From the NCBI GenBank assembly GCA_900542805.1, contig UQOW01000004.1, positions 37,110 through 101,109 of the forward strand: a stretch of DNA of 64,000 nucleotides, read 5' to 3'. Each line of letters starts with the position of its first letter. Position 1 is the first letter of the stretch. Position numbers and translations under genes: made by a program. Of this stretch, positions 25,595 through 35,338 are shown piece after piece. The stretch comes from an uncultured Sutterella sp. Lineage in GTDB: Bacteria > Pseudomonadota > Gammaproteobacteria > Burkholderiales > Burkholderiaceae_F. Under the pieces are notes generated by a model. The model worked only from the letters and a program-made list of their open reading frames with translations. It was not told the DNA's origin and did no database searches.

Positions 25595-26911
25595 TTAGGC
25601 CTGACGGAAAAGCACTTCCTCTAAAATCCGAGCAATTCCCAAAAGAGTTGCGTCTTGACCGTACCCGGTGCCGAGCATGACACATACGGGTTTACCGGAC
25701 TTTTTCACACCGATCGGAGCCGCTAAAGATGGTGCTCCGGCCAAAGCCCACCAGTCGAGCCTTCCCGGAAAAAGAAGGGCATCGACGCGGTGACTCGTCA
25801 ATAATTTTTCAATCAACGTTCGATTCGACGTAACGGTGCGTTTGACAGTCTCCTGATAGTCCTTTTCGGAGACCTCGGAATTGAATTTCTGAGCCAAAAG
25901 CATGCGGTCCATGCCGAACGGCCGCATCGACGGCGTTTTTCGATACAAGGCACAAAGAGAGGCAAAATCGGGAGGAACGTCTTGCGTTGCATACTCTTTG
26001 AGAAGAGCGTCAACGCCGCGCGCGAAATCAACGGATGTGATGAGTTTGTAGTCTTCCGGGGGATTTTCTGCTGTCACATCAGTAAGGCGGACGCCCGCAT
26101 GCATGAGTTTTCGGAACGTCGCCTTGAGGATTTCCTGCGTTTCCGCATCCGGCACAGGGTACCCCGCAACATGCACGATACCGAGACGAAAGCCCTGAGA
26201 GCGAACCTCTTGAGAATCCGTCAAACGAACAAAAGAAGCAAGAGCCGTCGCCTTATCAAGCTCATCGGCGCCTTGCAGAGCACACAGAACCTCTGAGAGT
26301 ATTTCGACGTCGCGTGCCAACACACCGACCGTGTCAAACACGGGCGAAATCGGAATCACGCCGCGCCGAGAAATCAGGCCGACCGAAGGCTTAAAACCCC
26401 AGACGCCGCAGTAAAGTGCGGGCTCCATCACCGACCCGCGCGTTTCCGTTCCGAGCGCTGCATCGCATAGCCCTGCAGCCACGGCAATGGCCGATCCCGA
26501 ACTCGAGCCGCCGCAAAGAAAATTGCCGTGCGGATTTTTCCCGAAGCCCCCTAAATGCGAATACCCTTCGGACGGTCTTCCGGTTGTGACAAACCCGGCA
26601 AATTCCGTCATATTCGTTTTGCCAAACAGGTCAAATTCGGCTGCCTTAAGGCGCGTTGCTGCCGGGCTTTCCGGCAGGATCAAATGCGATAAGGCCAAGC
26701 TTCCGGCTGTTGTCGGAAATCCGTCCACGGCAATATTGTCCTTGACGAGGATATGACGCGAGCGCGTCGCGTCCAGGGATCGATACGTGCGAAGCGCTCC
26801 GAAAAGATGTCCGTACACAGCAAGACGCTCCTGAAGTGTTTCTTTATCAAGAGCCTTTCCTAACGGGAAAACCGCACCGATTATTTCCGGATTTTTCGCC
26901 TCTCCTGCCAT
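25595..26911 (-). CDS. Amidase signature-family hydrolase
   Basis: 438 residues, ATG preceded by GGAGGAG. The amidase-signature catalytic triad is visible: Lys in HILVKDNI (about 57), cis-Ser in CGGSSSGSA (about 136), nucleophile Ser in GTETRGSV (about 160). The last motif is GTDTGGS(I/V) in most relatives, so Arg replaces the first Gly before the nucleophile. FGKTNMTEFA and WGFKPSVGLISRRGVIP are further family motifs. It resembles AtzE/allophanate-hydrolase-like amidases, but the substrate is unknown. No GatB or GatC is nearby, so it is not GatA. Confidence 0.85.
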   Translation of the reverse strand: MAGEAKNPEIIGAVFPLGKALDKETLQERLAVYGHLFGALRTYRSLDATRSRHILVKDNIAVDGFPTTAGSLALSHLILPESPAATRLKAAEFDLFGKTNMTEFAGFVTTGRPSEGYSHLGGFGKNPHGNFLCGGSSSGSAIAVAAGLCDAALGTETRGSVMEPALYCGVWGFKPSVGLISRRGVIPISPVFDTVGVLARDVEILSEVLCALQGADELDKATALASFVRLTDSQEVRSQGFRLGIVHVAGYPVPDAETQEILKATFRKLMHAGVRLTDVTAENPPEDYKLITSVDFARGVDALLKEYATQDVPPDFASLCALYRKTPSMRPFGMDRMLLAQKFNSEVSEKDYQETVKRTVTSNRTLIEKLLTSHRVDALLFPGRLDWWALAGAPSLAAPIGVKKSGKPVCVMLGTGYGQDATLLGIARILEEVLFRQA

Positions 26912-27029
26912 CTACACTCCTCCGATGTGACCTGTTGCAATTCTTCAGGCGTCGATTTTGACACGTCTTAGTGCCCGCAAAACGTGTGAATTTGTCCGTT
27001 ACACTAGGCGAAAGTGCTTACCTATCTAC

Positions 27030-27057
27030 TTACAAACAAAGTCCGTTGTCGTAAAAT
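27030..27057 (+). promoter_or_regulatory. Probable valS promoter
   Basis: -35 TTACAA (27030-27035), 16-bp spacer, -10 TAAAAT (27052-27057), 37 bases before the valS ATG. Confidence 0.4.
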
Positions 27058-27093
27058 TGCCCGATTCGTCCGACCATTCGAAAGCCGAAAACT

Positions 27094-29940
27094 ATGACAC
27101 AGAATACAGAAGAGCTCTCTAAGAGTTTCGAACCCTTTCAGATCGAATCCAAGTGGTATCCCATTTGGGAGAAACGCGGCTACTTTGCTGCGGGAATGAA
27201 TCCGGGAAAGCCGAGCTTTTCCATTCAGCTCCCTCCGCCCAACATTACGGGTATTTTGCATATGGGGCATGCCTTTAACCACTCGGTGATGGATTCCTTA
27301 ACGCGCTACTACCGCATGAAAGGATACAACACGATGTGGCTTCCGGGAACCGATCACGCCGGTATCGCAACCCAAATTATCATCGAGCGTCAACTTCAGG
27401 AACAGGGTATTGGCAAACGTGACCTCGGACGCGAAGCCTTCTTAGAGAAAGTCTGGGAATGGCAAAAATACTCGGGCGGAACGATTCTCAATCAGATGCG
27501 TCGTTTGGGCGATTCCTTAGATTGGAAACGCCTTTATTTCACGATGGACGAAACGCGCAGCAAGGTCGTAACCGAAACCTTCGTGCGTCTTTATAACGAA
27601 GGCTTGATTTACCGCGGCAAACGCTTGGTGAACTGGGATTCCAAGCTGCAAAGCGCCGTGAGTGACCTTGAGGTGGAAAACGAAGAAGCCGTCGGCCATA
27701 TGTGGAAGATTCGCTACGAATCGGAAGACGGCAAAGACGTCGTTTACATCGAAACAACGCGTCCAGAGACGATGTTCGGCGATACAGCCTTGGCTGTCAA
27801 TCCCGAAGATGAACGCTTCAAGCACCTAATCGGCAAGCGCTTTAAAGCGCCTCTGATGGACAGGCTCCTCCCTGTCGTCGGCGATGCCTACATTGATAAG
27901 GAATTCGGTACCGGCGTCATGAAAGTGACACCGGGGCACGACTTTAACGACTTTGCGATCGGTCAGCGCCACAACCTGGAGATGATCAACATTCTCACAA
28001 AAGATGCGCGCATGAACGAAAACGTTCCCGAAAAGTACCGAGGCATGACTTGTCCGGAATGCCGCAAAGCGTGGGTCGACGATCTTGAAAAAGCCGGACA
28101 CCTTGTCAGCGTCCGTGAAATCAAGCACATGGTTCCGCGTGTGACTCGTACGGGTGAAATCGTCGAGCCAATGCTTTCGGAGCAGTGGTACATGGCCATG
28201 AGCAAGCCGGCGCCCGAAGGTACCTTCGCCCCCGGTAAATCCATCGCTCAAGTCGGTCTTGAGGCCGTCACATCCGGCGAAGTCAACATTTTCCCGAAAG
28301 AGTGGCGCGGCGTTTACCGTCAGTGGCTTGAGAACATTCAAGACTGGTGTATTTCCCGTCAGCTTTGGTGGGGTCATCAGATTCCGGCGTGGTACGACAA
28401 GGACGGTCACGTTTATGTCGCCAGGAGTGAACAGGAAGCACAAGCGCAAGCCGGAGAAGGCGTCGTACTGACGCGCGACGAGGATGTGCTCGATACGTGG
28501 TTCAGCTCTGCCTTGGTTCCCTTCTCGACCTTAGGGTGGCCCAATCCCGAAGGCGACGAAAAGATCGCTTACGATTTGTACCTTCCGAGCACGGTTCTTG
28601 TGACCGGTTACGACATCATCTTCTTCTGGGTTGCCCGAATGATTATGATGACCAAGCACTTTACAAACCGTGTCCCGTTTAAGAACGTGTACATCCACGG
28701 TCTTGTGCGCGATGCCGAAGGCAAGAAGATGAGCAAGAGCGAAGGCAACACGCTCGATCCCTTGGACATCATCACGGGCATCGATATCGAGGGCCTCGTT
28801 AAGAAAAATACGCACGGTCTGCGCCAGCCTGAAAAAGCCCCGATGATCGAAAAGAAGTTACGCAAGACCTATCCGAACGGCATTGCCTGCCACGGGGCCG
28901 ATGCGCTACGCTTTACGATGGCCGCTTATGCCACACTCGGTCGTAACGTGAACTTCGATTTGCGTCGCTGCGAGGGGTATCGAAATTTCTGCAACAAGCT
29001 CTGGAATGCCACACGCTTCGTGCTGATGAATATCGAAGGCAAGGACTGCGGCTTCGGGGCCGACGCCGGAAAGCCGATGGAGTTTTCCGATGCCGATCGC
29101 TGGATTATGGGCGAATTCGACCGCACGCTCAAAGAGGTCGATGTGGGCTTTGCCGAGTACCGTTTGGACAATGCCGCCAACGCCGTCTATAGCTTCGTTT
29201 GGAATGAATTCTGCGACTGGTATCTGGAGCTTTCAAAGGTACAGTTAAACGGCGGCAATGACGCAGCCGCCCGTGCAACGCGTCATACCCTTGCCGCGGT
29301 CCTGGAAGCAACGCTACGCCTTGCGCACCCCTTGATTCCCTTTATCACGGAAGAGCTCTGGCAGAAGGTCTCGGTTACGGCCGGCAAACGTGCGCCTGAT
29401 GAAGAAACCAGTGTCATGATTGCTCCCTATCCGACTGCCGGGGACTTTAAGCAAGCCCCTGAGTCCGATGCCCGTATTGTTCTTACCAAGAAGATGATTG
29501 AGGCCGTGCGCGGTCTTCGTACCGAGATGAACTTGGTTCCGTCGCAAAAGGAACCCCTAGCCGTCGAAGGCGATAAGGCGACAATCGAGCAGATTGCCGG
29601 CTACTTAAAGTTCCTTGCTCGTACGAGTGACGTTTCGGTTGTTTCTGATATCGGTGCCCTTAATAAAGGCTCTGTCGCGCCCGTTGCCATCGTTGACGAT
29701 TTCAAGTTGATGCTCAAAATTGAAATCGATATCGCCGCCGAACGCGAGCGTCTCGGAAAAGAAATCGAGCGCATTACAGGCGACATTGCACGCTGCGCGA
29801 AAAAACTTGACAACAAGTCTTTCGTCGAACGTGCGCCTCTTGCCGTTGTCACCCAAGAACGCGAACGTCTAGCGAGTTTCGAGGCTTTGCTTTCCAAGGT
29901 CAAGAGTCAACTTGAAAAGCTCCCGACGGACACGAATTGA
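27094..29940 (+). CDS. valS: Valyl-tRNA synthetase
   Basis: Class I synthetase charging tRNA-Val. 948 residues, the usual bacterial size. The HIGH motif lies in PPPNITGILHMGHAF (about residue 50), the editing domain covers roughly 190-340 with YIETTRPETMFGDTA, and the KMSKS loop is KKMSKSEGN. The anticodon-binding domain contains FVWNEFCDWYLELSK, and a C-terminal coiled coil begins near EIDIAAERERLGKEIER. It is monocistronic, with its own terminator. Confidence 0.98.
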   Translation: MTQNTEELSKSFEPFQIESKWYPIWEKRGYFAAGMNPGKPSFSIQLPPPNITGILHMGHAFNHSVMDSLTRYYRMKGYNTMWLPGTDHAGIATQIIIERQLQEQGIGKRDLGREAFLEKVWEWQKYSGGTILNQMRRLGDSLDWKRLYFTMDETRSKVVTETFVRLYNEGLIYRGKRLVNWDSKLQSAVSDLEVENEEAVGHMWKIRYESEDGKDVVYIETTRPETMFGDTALAVNPEDERFKHLIGKRFKAPLMDRLLPVVGDAYIDKEFGTGVMKVTPGHDFNDFAIGQRHNLEMINILTKDARMNENVPEKYRGMTCPECRKAWVDDLEKAGHLVSVREIKHMVPRVTRTGEIVEPMLSEQWYMAMSKPAPEGTFAPGKSIAQVGLEAVTSGEVNIFPKEWRGVYRQWLENIQDWCISRQLWWGHQIPAWYDKDGHVYVARSEQEAQAQAGEGVVLTRDEDVLDTWFSSALVPFSTLGWPNPEGDEKIAYDLYLPSTVLVTGYDIIFFWVARMIMMTKHFTNRVPFKNVYIHGLVRDAEGKKMSKSEGNTLDPLDIITGIDIEGLVKKNTHGLRQPEKAPMIEKKLRKTYPNGIACHGADALRFTMAAYATLGRNVNFDLRRCEGYRNFCNKLWNATRFVLMNIEGKDCGFGADAGKPMEFSDADRWIMGEFDRTLKEVDVGFAEYRLDNAANAVYSFVWNEFCDWYLELSKVQLNGGNDAAARATRHTLAAVLEATLRLAHPLIPFITEELWQKVSVTAGKRAPDEETSVMIAPYPTAGDFKQAPESDARIVLTKKMIEAVRGLRTEMNLVPSQKEPLAVEGDKATIEQIAGYLKFLARTSDVSVVSDIGALNKGSVAPVAIVDDFKLMLKIEIDIAAERERLGKEIERITGDIARCAKKLDNKSFVERAPLAVVTQERERLASFEALLSKVKSQLEKLPTDTN

Positions 29941-29962
29941 CCGCTTAGGAATTACGTCCGAG

Positions 29963-29996
29963 CCCGCTGCCTCCCGATGGATACGGCGGGTTTTTT
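29963..29996 (+). terminator. Terminator of valS
   Basis: CCCGC...GCGGG stem with inner pairing, directly followed by six T residues. Confidence 0.75.
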
Positions 29997-30074
29997 CTTG
30001 CGCTCGTTTTCCGTGTCGGCGTGCCGCTCATGCCGTGCGTTAGAATCGGGCGACGGCATTTGGCGAGATACTCG

Positions 30075-30866
30075 ATGCTACTAACGGATATCCTGACAAC
30101 ACAAGAAAACAAAACCGGGGGCATTTTGATTGTCCTTGCGCCGGATTTTGTTCAAACGGGAGCTGCAACCCGTCGTAGTTTTTTCCCCGACAGGATGCTG
30201 GGTCTGGGAAAGGTGCTCGATGATTTTGCCTCCTGGTTTGAGCTCTGGGGAATTCCTCTGGCACGCAAAGCCGGTTCGGAAACATCTTTCGAACGCTCGT
30301 TTTGTGTGGCGACCTGGCCGGATACAATGCCCGAGCACGCGCACGGCCCTCAGTTGGTGCCGAAGATTGCCGAGGATGCTTTTGCTCTGAATGCTCTTTT
30401 GCACGCGCGGCGGCCGAGCCTTGTTGTGTTTCTCTCCTGCTATCTGTGGCAAGCGATGAACGAAGCCAAAGACGCCTTCACGCAGACGGCCGGCGTCCCG
30501 CTTGAGACCGGCCGACGTCTGACTGATAAACGCCTTGCGGCCTATGTGCAGCGATGGACGACGCTTACGACCGTGGCGCTTCCCCTGCCGGGCAAAAACA
30601 CAACTCGGGACTATGTCTTGAGTTTAGCGGGCGGCATGCAGTCCGTTTTGCGCAAAAGCACCCACTTTCCGGACGTTGCCGACCCGCTTCTTGCGGCAGC
30701 AAAACGATTGTTGATTTTCGACAAGGTCGAGAGTATTGCATCATTTCGTTCGCATCTACATGTGGACGAAAAACGCGCCGAAGCACTCTTCGACGCGTTA
30801 GAAGGGAAAGCCTACACATCCGATGAGGCCGGACGCCCTCGACGACTTGACGACAAATCTGCTTAG
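30075..30866 (+). CDS. Unknown protein
   Basis: 263 residues from ATG 30075; an earlier ATG at 30021 is possible. I do not recognise the family. The N-terminal half has an alternating beta/alpha look: GGILIVLAPDF, then RSFFPDRMLGLGKVLDDFAS, then SLVVFLSCYLWQAM. The C-terminal 40 residues (RSHLHVDEKRAEALFDALEG then SDEAGRPRRL) look like a small winged helix of the FtsK-gamma kind; this is a resemblance only. No signal peptide or membrane segment. It converges with htpX, overlapping its 3' end by four bases. Confidence 0.65.
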   Translation: MLLTDILTTQENKTGGILIVLAPDFVQTGAATRRSFFPDRMLGLGKVLDDFASWFELWGIPLARKAGSETSFERSFCVATWPDTMPEHAHGPQLVPKIAEDAFALNALLHARRPSLVVFLSCYLWQAMNEAKDAFTQTAGVPLETGRRLTDKRLAAYVQRWTTLTTVALPLPGKNTTRDYVLSLAGGMQSVLRKSTHFPDVADPLLAAAKRLLIFDKVESIASFRSHLHVDEKRAEALFDALEGKAYTSDEAGRPRRLDDKSA

Positions 30867-31747
30867 TCCTCTTTCAAAGCCCGAATGCGTTCTTCAATGG
30901 AGGGGTGAGAGGCAAACAGCGACCCGATTCCGCCCGAAACGCCCATGCCCTTCATCGAGGCCGGAAGTTCCGCCGGTTTCATCGAACCCAAGCGTTGCAA
31001 GGCTTCAATCATGGGCTCTGCGCTTCCCATAATGCGCTTGGCACCGGCATCGGCGCGGAACTCACGGTGGCGACTGAAGGCCGCAACGATGATGCCGGCC
31101 AAGAATCCGAGAGCGATATCCATGACCATCGACGTCAGGTAATAACCCATTCCCGGAGCGTCATCCTCGTTACGCAAAATGTTTCGATCGACAACCCAAC
31201 CGATGATACGGCTGATAAAGACAACGAACGTGTTCACAACGCCCTGAATCAGCGTCATCGTGACCATGTCGCCATTGGCAACGTGGGTCATTTCATGCGC
31301 CAAAACCGCCTCAATCTCTTTTTTGTTCATCAGACGCAAAAGCCCTGTGGAGACAGCCACCAGGGCACTGTTGCGGAAAGCTCCGGTTGCAAAAGCATTC
31401 GGCTCCCCGTTGTAGATACCGACCTCGGGCATGGCAACGCCGGCCTTCTTAGCATGCGAGCGTACGACATCGACAAGCCAACTTTCCAGGCCCGGTTCCG
31501 GGTGCTCCGTATTGATGAGCTGAACCCCCATTGTGGATTTGGCCATTGTTTTACTCAAGAGTAGCGAAATGATGGCTCCTGAAAAACCGATAACCAGCGC
31601 AAAAACAAAAAGCGCCGTCAGGTCCAAATCGGACCCGGCCATCTGACCGAAGTCAAGACCGGTAAACAGGCTGATGACATTCAAAACAATGCCGAGCATG
31701 AAAACAATGGCAATGTTCGTGAGAATAAATAAGGCAATGCGTTTCAT
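30863..31747 (-). CDS. htpX: Membrane zinc metalloprotease HtpX
   Basis: Inner-membrane M48 protease for quality control of misfolded membrane proteins. 294 residues. Two N-terminal transmembrane segments (about 5-27 and 45-66) are followed by the zinc site HEMTH at residues 151-155 and two further hydrophobic segments (about 163-185 and 200-220). The third zinc ligand lies in REFRADAGAKRIMG. The C-terminal RLGSMKPAELPASMKGMG and SLFASHPSIEERI are typical. The promoter region upstream shows no clear sigma32 site. Confidence 0.95.
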   Translation of the reverse strand: MKRIALFILTNIAIVFMLGIVLNVISLFTGLDFGQMAGSDLDLTALFVFALVIGFSGAIISLLLSKTMAKSTMGVQLINTEHPEPGLESWLVDVVRSHAKKAGVAMPEVGIYNGEPNAFATGAFRNSALVAVSTGLLRLMNKKEIEAVLAHEMTHVANGDMVTMTLIQGVVNTFVVFISRIIGWVVDRNILRNEDDAPGMGYYLTSMVMDIALGFLAGIIVAAFSRHREFRADAGAKRIMGSAEPMIEALQRLGSMKPAELPASMKGMGVSGGIGSLFASHPSIEERIRALKED

Positions 31748-31974
31748 ACGAGCTACTTCTTTCCTTGAGTCCGAGAAAGTGTTTTGCGGGACAAAAGCCC
31801 CACAATTCGTTTTCGGAGTTTATCGCGTTTTCTCAGCCTCATTACGTTGATAATCGGAAGAATGTTTTCAAAATGTATATGACAAGCCAGCGATAAAATT
31901 CCCGAGATGTTCTTCTCCGATAGGTCCCTTTATAAAAGCCGAGCTCTTTAGCGATTTCGGCTATCATGCTCCCC

Positions 31975-32565
31975 ATGAAAAAACAGTTCTATGACACGCA
32001 CGAACCCGATGATTCCGAGGATGATGCCTATTCGGGTCCGTCCAAATCTCAAAAAAAACGCGATGCCGAACAGTTGCAATCGCTCGGGAAAGAATTAAGC
32101 GAACTTGCTCCCGAGCAACTTGCCACCATTGCTCTACCCGAAGCGTTATCCGAGGCCATCGCCGATTTAAAAAAAATGAAAAGCTTCGGCGCAAAGCGCC
32201 GCCAATTGCAACTCATCGGAAAGCACATGCGCGCCTTAGATGCCGCCCGTGTCCGCGAGGCCATCGACCGAGCGACCGGGGCTAGTAAAGCCGCTGTGGC
32301 CGCTCATCACAGAGCCGAAAGGCTGCGCGATGCGATGATTGCGGGCGACGCGCCACTTACCGAATACGTGACAAGCCATCCCGAGGCTTCCGTTCAAAGG
32401 TTGCGTCAACTCGTGCGGGGAGCACGTCGCGAAGCCGCAGACGGCAAACCGCCCAAGAGTGCTCGCGAACTGTACAAAATCCTTTACGCCGACCAGATTC
32501 GACCTTTGAATCTTGTTGCCGATGAGTCCCCCGAACCGAACAAGGAGTCCTCCGATGTCCTTTGA
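31975..32565 (+). CDS. darP: Ribosome assembly protein DarP (YjgA)
   Basis: 50S-associated late assembly factor, about 196 residues. KSQKKRDAEQLQSLGKELSE, AIADLKKMKSFGAKRRQLQ and LIGKHMRALD are the family signature. The second half HHRAERLRDAMIAGDAPLTE and ARELYKILYADQI completes it. The start is MKKQFYD at 31975; an ATG nine bases earlier is possible. The end overlaps the start of the MogA-esterase gene by 11 bases, so the two are cotranscribed. Confidence 0.9.
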   Translation: MKKQFYDTHEPDDSEDDAYSGPSKSQKKRDAEQLQSLGKELSELAPEQLATIALPEALSEAIADLKKMKSFGAKRRQLQLIGKHMRALDAARVREAIDRATGASKAAVAAHHRAERLRDAMIAGDAPLTEYVTSHPEASVQRLRQLVRGARREAADGKPPKSARELYKILYADQIRPLNLVADESPEPNKESSDVL

Positions 32566-34069
32566 ACGTCGCTATCCGAACGAATTACTCATCGGAATTG
32601 TGGGAGTTGCGGAAACTCCGGAGCAGTCGGCTCGTGTGATGGGAGCCATCGAAACATGCTGTCGTGCTGCGTTTTTAAGCCCGATACAAATCGTGGCCCG
32701 TCCCGTCATCAATGAGCTTTACAGCGTGGAAGATACGTTGCGGGAGCTGTCGGACAAGGTGTTGTGCGACGTGATTTTCACGGCCGGCGCCACGGGTCTG
32801 ACAAAAGCCGATGTCGTGCCGCAGGCAACGCGCCTTGTGAGCACCTATGAGCTTCCGGGGCTCGGCGAACAGATGCGCCGCATTCAGGCTCGCAAGAACC
32901 GAGCGGCCATGCTGTCGCGGCAAACGGCCGGACTACGCGAGACGCCCGAGCACGATGCACTCATTGTGAATCTACCGGCTCTTGCTTCGGACATCCCCGA
33001 TACGCTACGCGGTTTGTTTTCTGCAGACGGTACCCAAACGGAACCCGGGATTTTCGATTGCCTGACGGATTTTCTCGAGCAAGTCGAAGGGCCCACCGTT
33101 CAGCTCCGAGAATTCGGAACTCCGGAAGAAGAAACCGAGACAAGCGAGTCGGCACTGAGCCTACATAGGCCGGAACCGGAAACGCGTTTTCCGACCTCCT
33201 ACTCGCAGGCCGCGGCCGCTGCACGCGAATCGGTACATCGCGAAGAAGTACCTGCCGCCGCGAGCGCTCGCCAGGCCTCGACAAGCGGTTTTACCGAACA
33301 CCGGGTTGTGCATCCGCGCATGAGTCAGGAAGCCATCGAGCGGCGTTCCGTACAGCGCGGCGTACGCCTTGTTTCCGATACCAATCGTCACGCGCTCGAC
33401 CCCTTGGACCTTCTCATTGAAGAACCCGAAGACGGTATGAAACCGGAATGCACCGTTGTCTGGCTACACGGCATGGGAACAAGTCCGGAAGACTTTGCGC
33501 CGTTTGCCCGTGAAGTTCTTGACTTCGGAGGTCCGAGGGCGCGCTTTATTCTGCCCCGCGCACCGAGAATCGGCGTGACGGTACAAAACCGTCAGTTGAC
33601 AACAGCTTGGTACGATATCCTCGCTCGCATCGGTCAAGAGCCCGAAGATTTGCCGGGACTTAAAGCCATGCACCTGAGGATTTCGCAAATCATCAATCAG
33701 ATTGTCAGTCAGGGAGTCCCTGCGGAAACGATTTTCTTGGGAGGCTTTTCGCAAGGGGCCGCCATGGCCCTATATAGCGGTTTGCGGCAAGCAAGAACCC
33801 TTGCCGGTGTCATTGCCCTTTCCGGGTATTTACCGGCACCCGAACTTCTTGATGCCGATATAACACCGGCCGGCAAGATGACGCCGTTTTTCATGGGGCA
33901 CGGCGCTTTTGATGAAATCATCAGCCCCGTTGTCGCCCGCAAACAGGCTGCGCTCATTGAAAGCAAGGTCGATACTTTGGTCTGGCGCGAATACAACATG
34001 GAACACGAGGTCGCACCCGATGAAATGAAACATGTCGTTCAGTTCATGAGCGCCGCTTTGCACGGCTAA
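32555..34069 (+). CDS. Fusion: MogA-like molybdopterin domain plus carboxylesterase
   Basis: 504 residues, ATG preceded by AAGGAG. Residues about 10-155 are a MogA/MoaB fold: DVIFTAGATGLTKADVVPQAT, ELPGLGEQMRRI and AMLSRQTAGLRE, then ALIVNLPALASDIPDTL. The glycine loop TGGTG is altered to TAGATG while the Asp of ADVVPQ is kept. About 130 low-complexity polar residues follow. Residues about 298-504 are a phospholipase/carboxylesterase of the EstB/YpfH type: WLHGMGTSPEDFAPFA, nucleophile GFSQG (Ser399), Asp453 in HGAFDEI, His484 in NMEHEVAP. Both halves read in one intact frame. The link between the activities is unknown. Confidence 0.85.
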   Translation: MSFERRYPNELLIGIVGVAETPEQSARVMGAIETCCRAAFLSPIQIVARPVINELYSVEDTLRELSDKVLCDVIFTAGATGLTKADVVPQATRLVSTYELPGLGEQMRRIQARKNRAAMLSRQTAGLRETPEHDALIVNLPALASDIPDTLRGLFSADGTQTEPGIFDCLTDFLEQVEGPTVQLREFGTPEEETETSESALSLHRPEPETRFPTSYSQAAAAARESVHREEVPAAASARQASTSGFTEHRVVHPRMSQEAIERRSVQRGVRLVSDTNRHALDPLDLLIEEPEDGMKPECTVVWLHGMGTSPEDFAPFAREVLDFGGPRARFILPRAPRIGVTVQNRQLTTAWYDILARIGQEPEDLPGLKAMHLRISQIINQIVSQGVPAETIFLGGFSQGAAMALYSGLRQARTLAGVIALSGYLPAPELLDADITPAGKMTPFFMGHGAFDEIISPVVARKQAALIESKVDTLVWREYNMEHEVAPDEMKHVVQFMSAALHG

Positions 34070-34094
34070 CGGCAAATCAGTCTCTCGTACGTTG

Positions 34095-34127
34095 AAAGGG
34101 TGCCTCGCGGCACCCTTTCTTTTTTTA
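34095..34127 (+). terminator. Terminator after the MogA-esterase gene
   Basis: AAAGGGTGCC, loop TCGC, GGCACCCTTT, followed by CTTTTTTT. It may act bidirectionally and also stop asd, whose stop codon is at 34149. Confidence 0.9.
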
Positions 34128-34148
34128 AGTCCCTCCCTCTTCTTTGCG

Positions 34149-35282
34149 TTACAGAGAGGAGCCCGTCACAATCCGAAGCATGCGGCGCAAGGGTTCGGCC
34201 GCACCCCACAGGAGCTGGTCGCCCACCGTGAAGGCGCTGATGTACTCAGGTCCCATCGCAAGCTTACGAATGCGACCGACCGGAATGCGCAACGTCCCGG
34301 AAATCTGCGCAGGCGAAAGTTCTGCAATCGACTCTTCCTTGCGGTTGGGAACCACATAGGCCCACGGATTGGCCGCATCGAGCATCTGTTCAATCTCCTC
34401 GCAGGACACAACCTTTTTAAGCTTGATTGTCAGAGCCTGACTGTGGCAACGCATACTGCCGACGCGCACGCAAAGACCCTCGACGGTAAGCGACCCAGGC
34501 GTGCCGTTTTCCGGAAGACCGAGAATCTTATTGGCCTCGGCACCTCCTTTCCACTCTTCACGGGATTGGCCGTTTCCGAGGTCCGAATCAATCCAGGGAA
34601 TCAGGGAGCCGGCAAGAGGCGCTCCGAAGGCTTCTTTCGGGAATCCCGGTTCCGAGAAAGCCGCACTCACACGACGGTCGATATCTAAAATCGAAGATCG
34701 AGGATCGGTCAGTTCGTCCTTAACGGCATTGTTTAAATACCCCATCTGACTTAAAAGCTCACGCATGTTCTTTGCGCCGGCTCCGCTTGCTGCCTGATAG
34801 GTCATGGAACTTACCCAGTCAATAAGACCTGCCTTCACCAGCCCGTCCAAAGCCATGAGCATCAAAGAGACCGTGCAGTTGCCACCGATGTAGTCTTTGA
34901 TGCCGGCCTGAAGGCTTGTATCAATCACGTGGCGATTTACCGGATCGAGAATGATGACAGCATTTTCTTTCATGCGAAGGGCACTGGCCGCATCAATCCA
35001 GTAACCGTTCCAACCGCTTTCTCGCAAAGCGGGATGGACGGACTTGGTGTAATCGCCCCCTTGGCAACTGATGATGACATCGCAAGAGGAAAGCGCCTTG
35101 ATGTCCGTGGCATCCTTTAAAACAGGGTCTGTATTGGGGATACCCGTCGGGGCCGGACGACCGGCGGCCGATGTCGAGAAGAACGTTGTTGTGTCGACGC
35201 ACGCAAAATCTTTTTCCTCGTGCATTCTTCCCATCAAAACGCTTCCGACCATACCGCGCCAACCGACCATACCGAGTTTCAT
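34149..35282 (-). CDS. asd: Aspartate-semialdehyde dehydrogenase
   Basis: NADPH-dependent reduction of aspartyl phosphate, leading to lysine/diaminopimelate, threonine and methionine. 377 residues from ATG 35282, which has AAGGAG five bases upstream. GMVGWRGMVGSVLMGRM is the nucleotide-binding loop. The nucleophile is Cys136 in GGNCTVSL, and YQAASGAGAKNMREL is the active-site helix. Late motifs GSMRCHSQALTIKLK and the C-terminus GDQLLWGAAEPLRRML are those of the gram-negative Asd type. Confidence 0.96.
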   Translation of the reverse strand: MKLGMVGWRGMVGSVLMGRMHEEKDFACVDTTTFFSTSAAGRPAPTGIPNTDPVLKDATDIKALSSCDVIISCQGGDYTKSVHPALRESGWNGYWIDAASALRMKENAVIILDPVNRHVIDTSLQAGIKDYIGGNCTVSLMLMALDGLVKAGLIDWVSSMTYQAASGAGAKNMRELLSQMGYLNNAVKDELTDPRSSILDIDRRVSAAFSEPGFPKEAFGAPLAGSLIPWIDSDLGNGQSREEWKGGAEANKILGLPENGTPGSLTVEGLCVRVGSMRCHSQALTIKLKKVVSCEEIEQMLDAANPWAYVVPNRKEESIAELSPAQISGTLRIPVGRIRKLAMGPEYISAFTVGDQLLWGAAEPLRRMLRIVTGSSL

Positions 35283-35338
35283 GGTATCTCCTTGAAAAAT
35301 GAAATGAAAAACTAAAAGGTCTTCCCTCTTAGGCAAGG

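Noticed and set aside
25595..26911. GatA subunit of the tRNA amidotransferase
   Set aside because: No gatB or gatC is adjacent, and the sequence around the nucleophile (GTETRGS) differs from GatA.
31748..31974. Heat-shock sigma32 promoter for htpX
   Set aside because: I could not find a CTTGAA-type -35 with a CCCCAT-type -10 at proper spacing.
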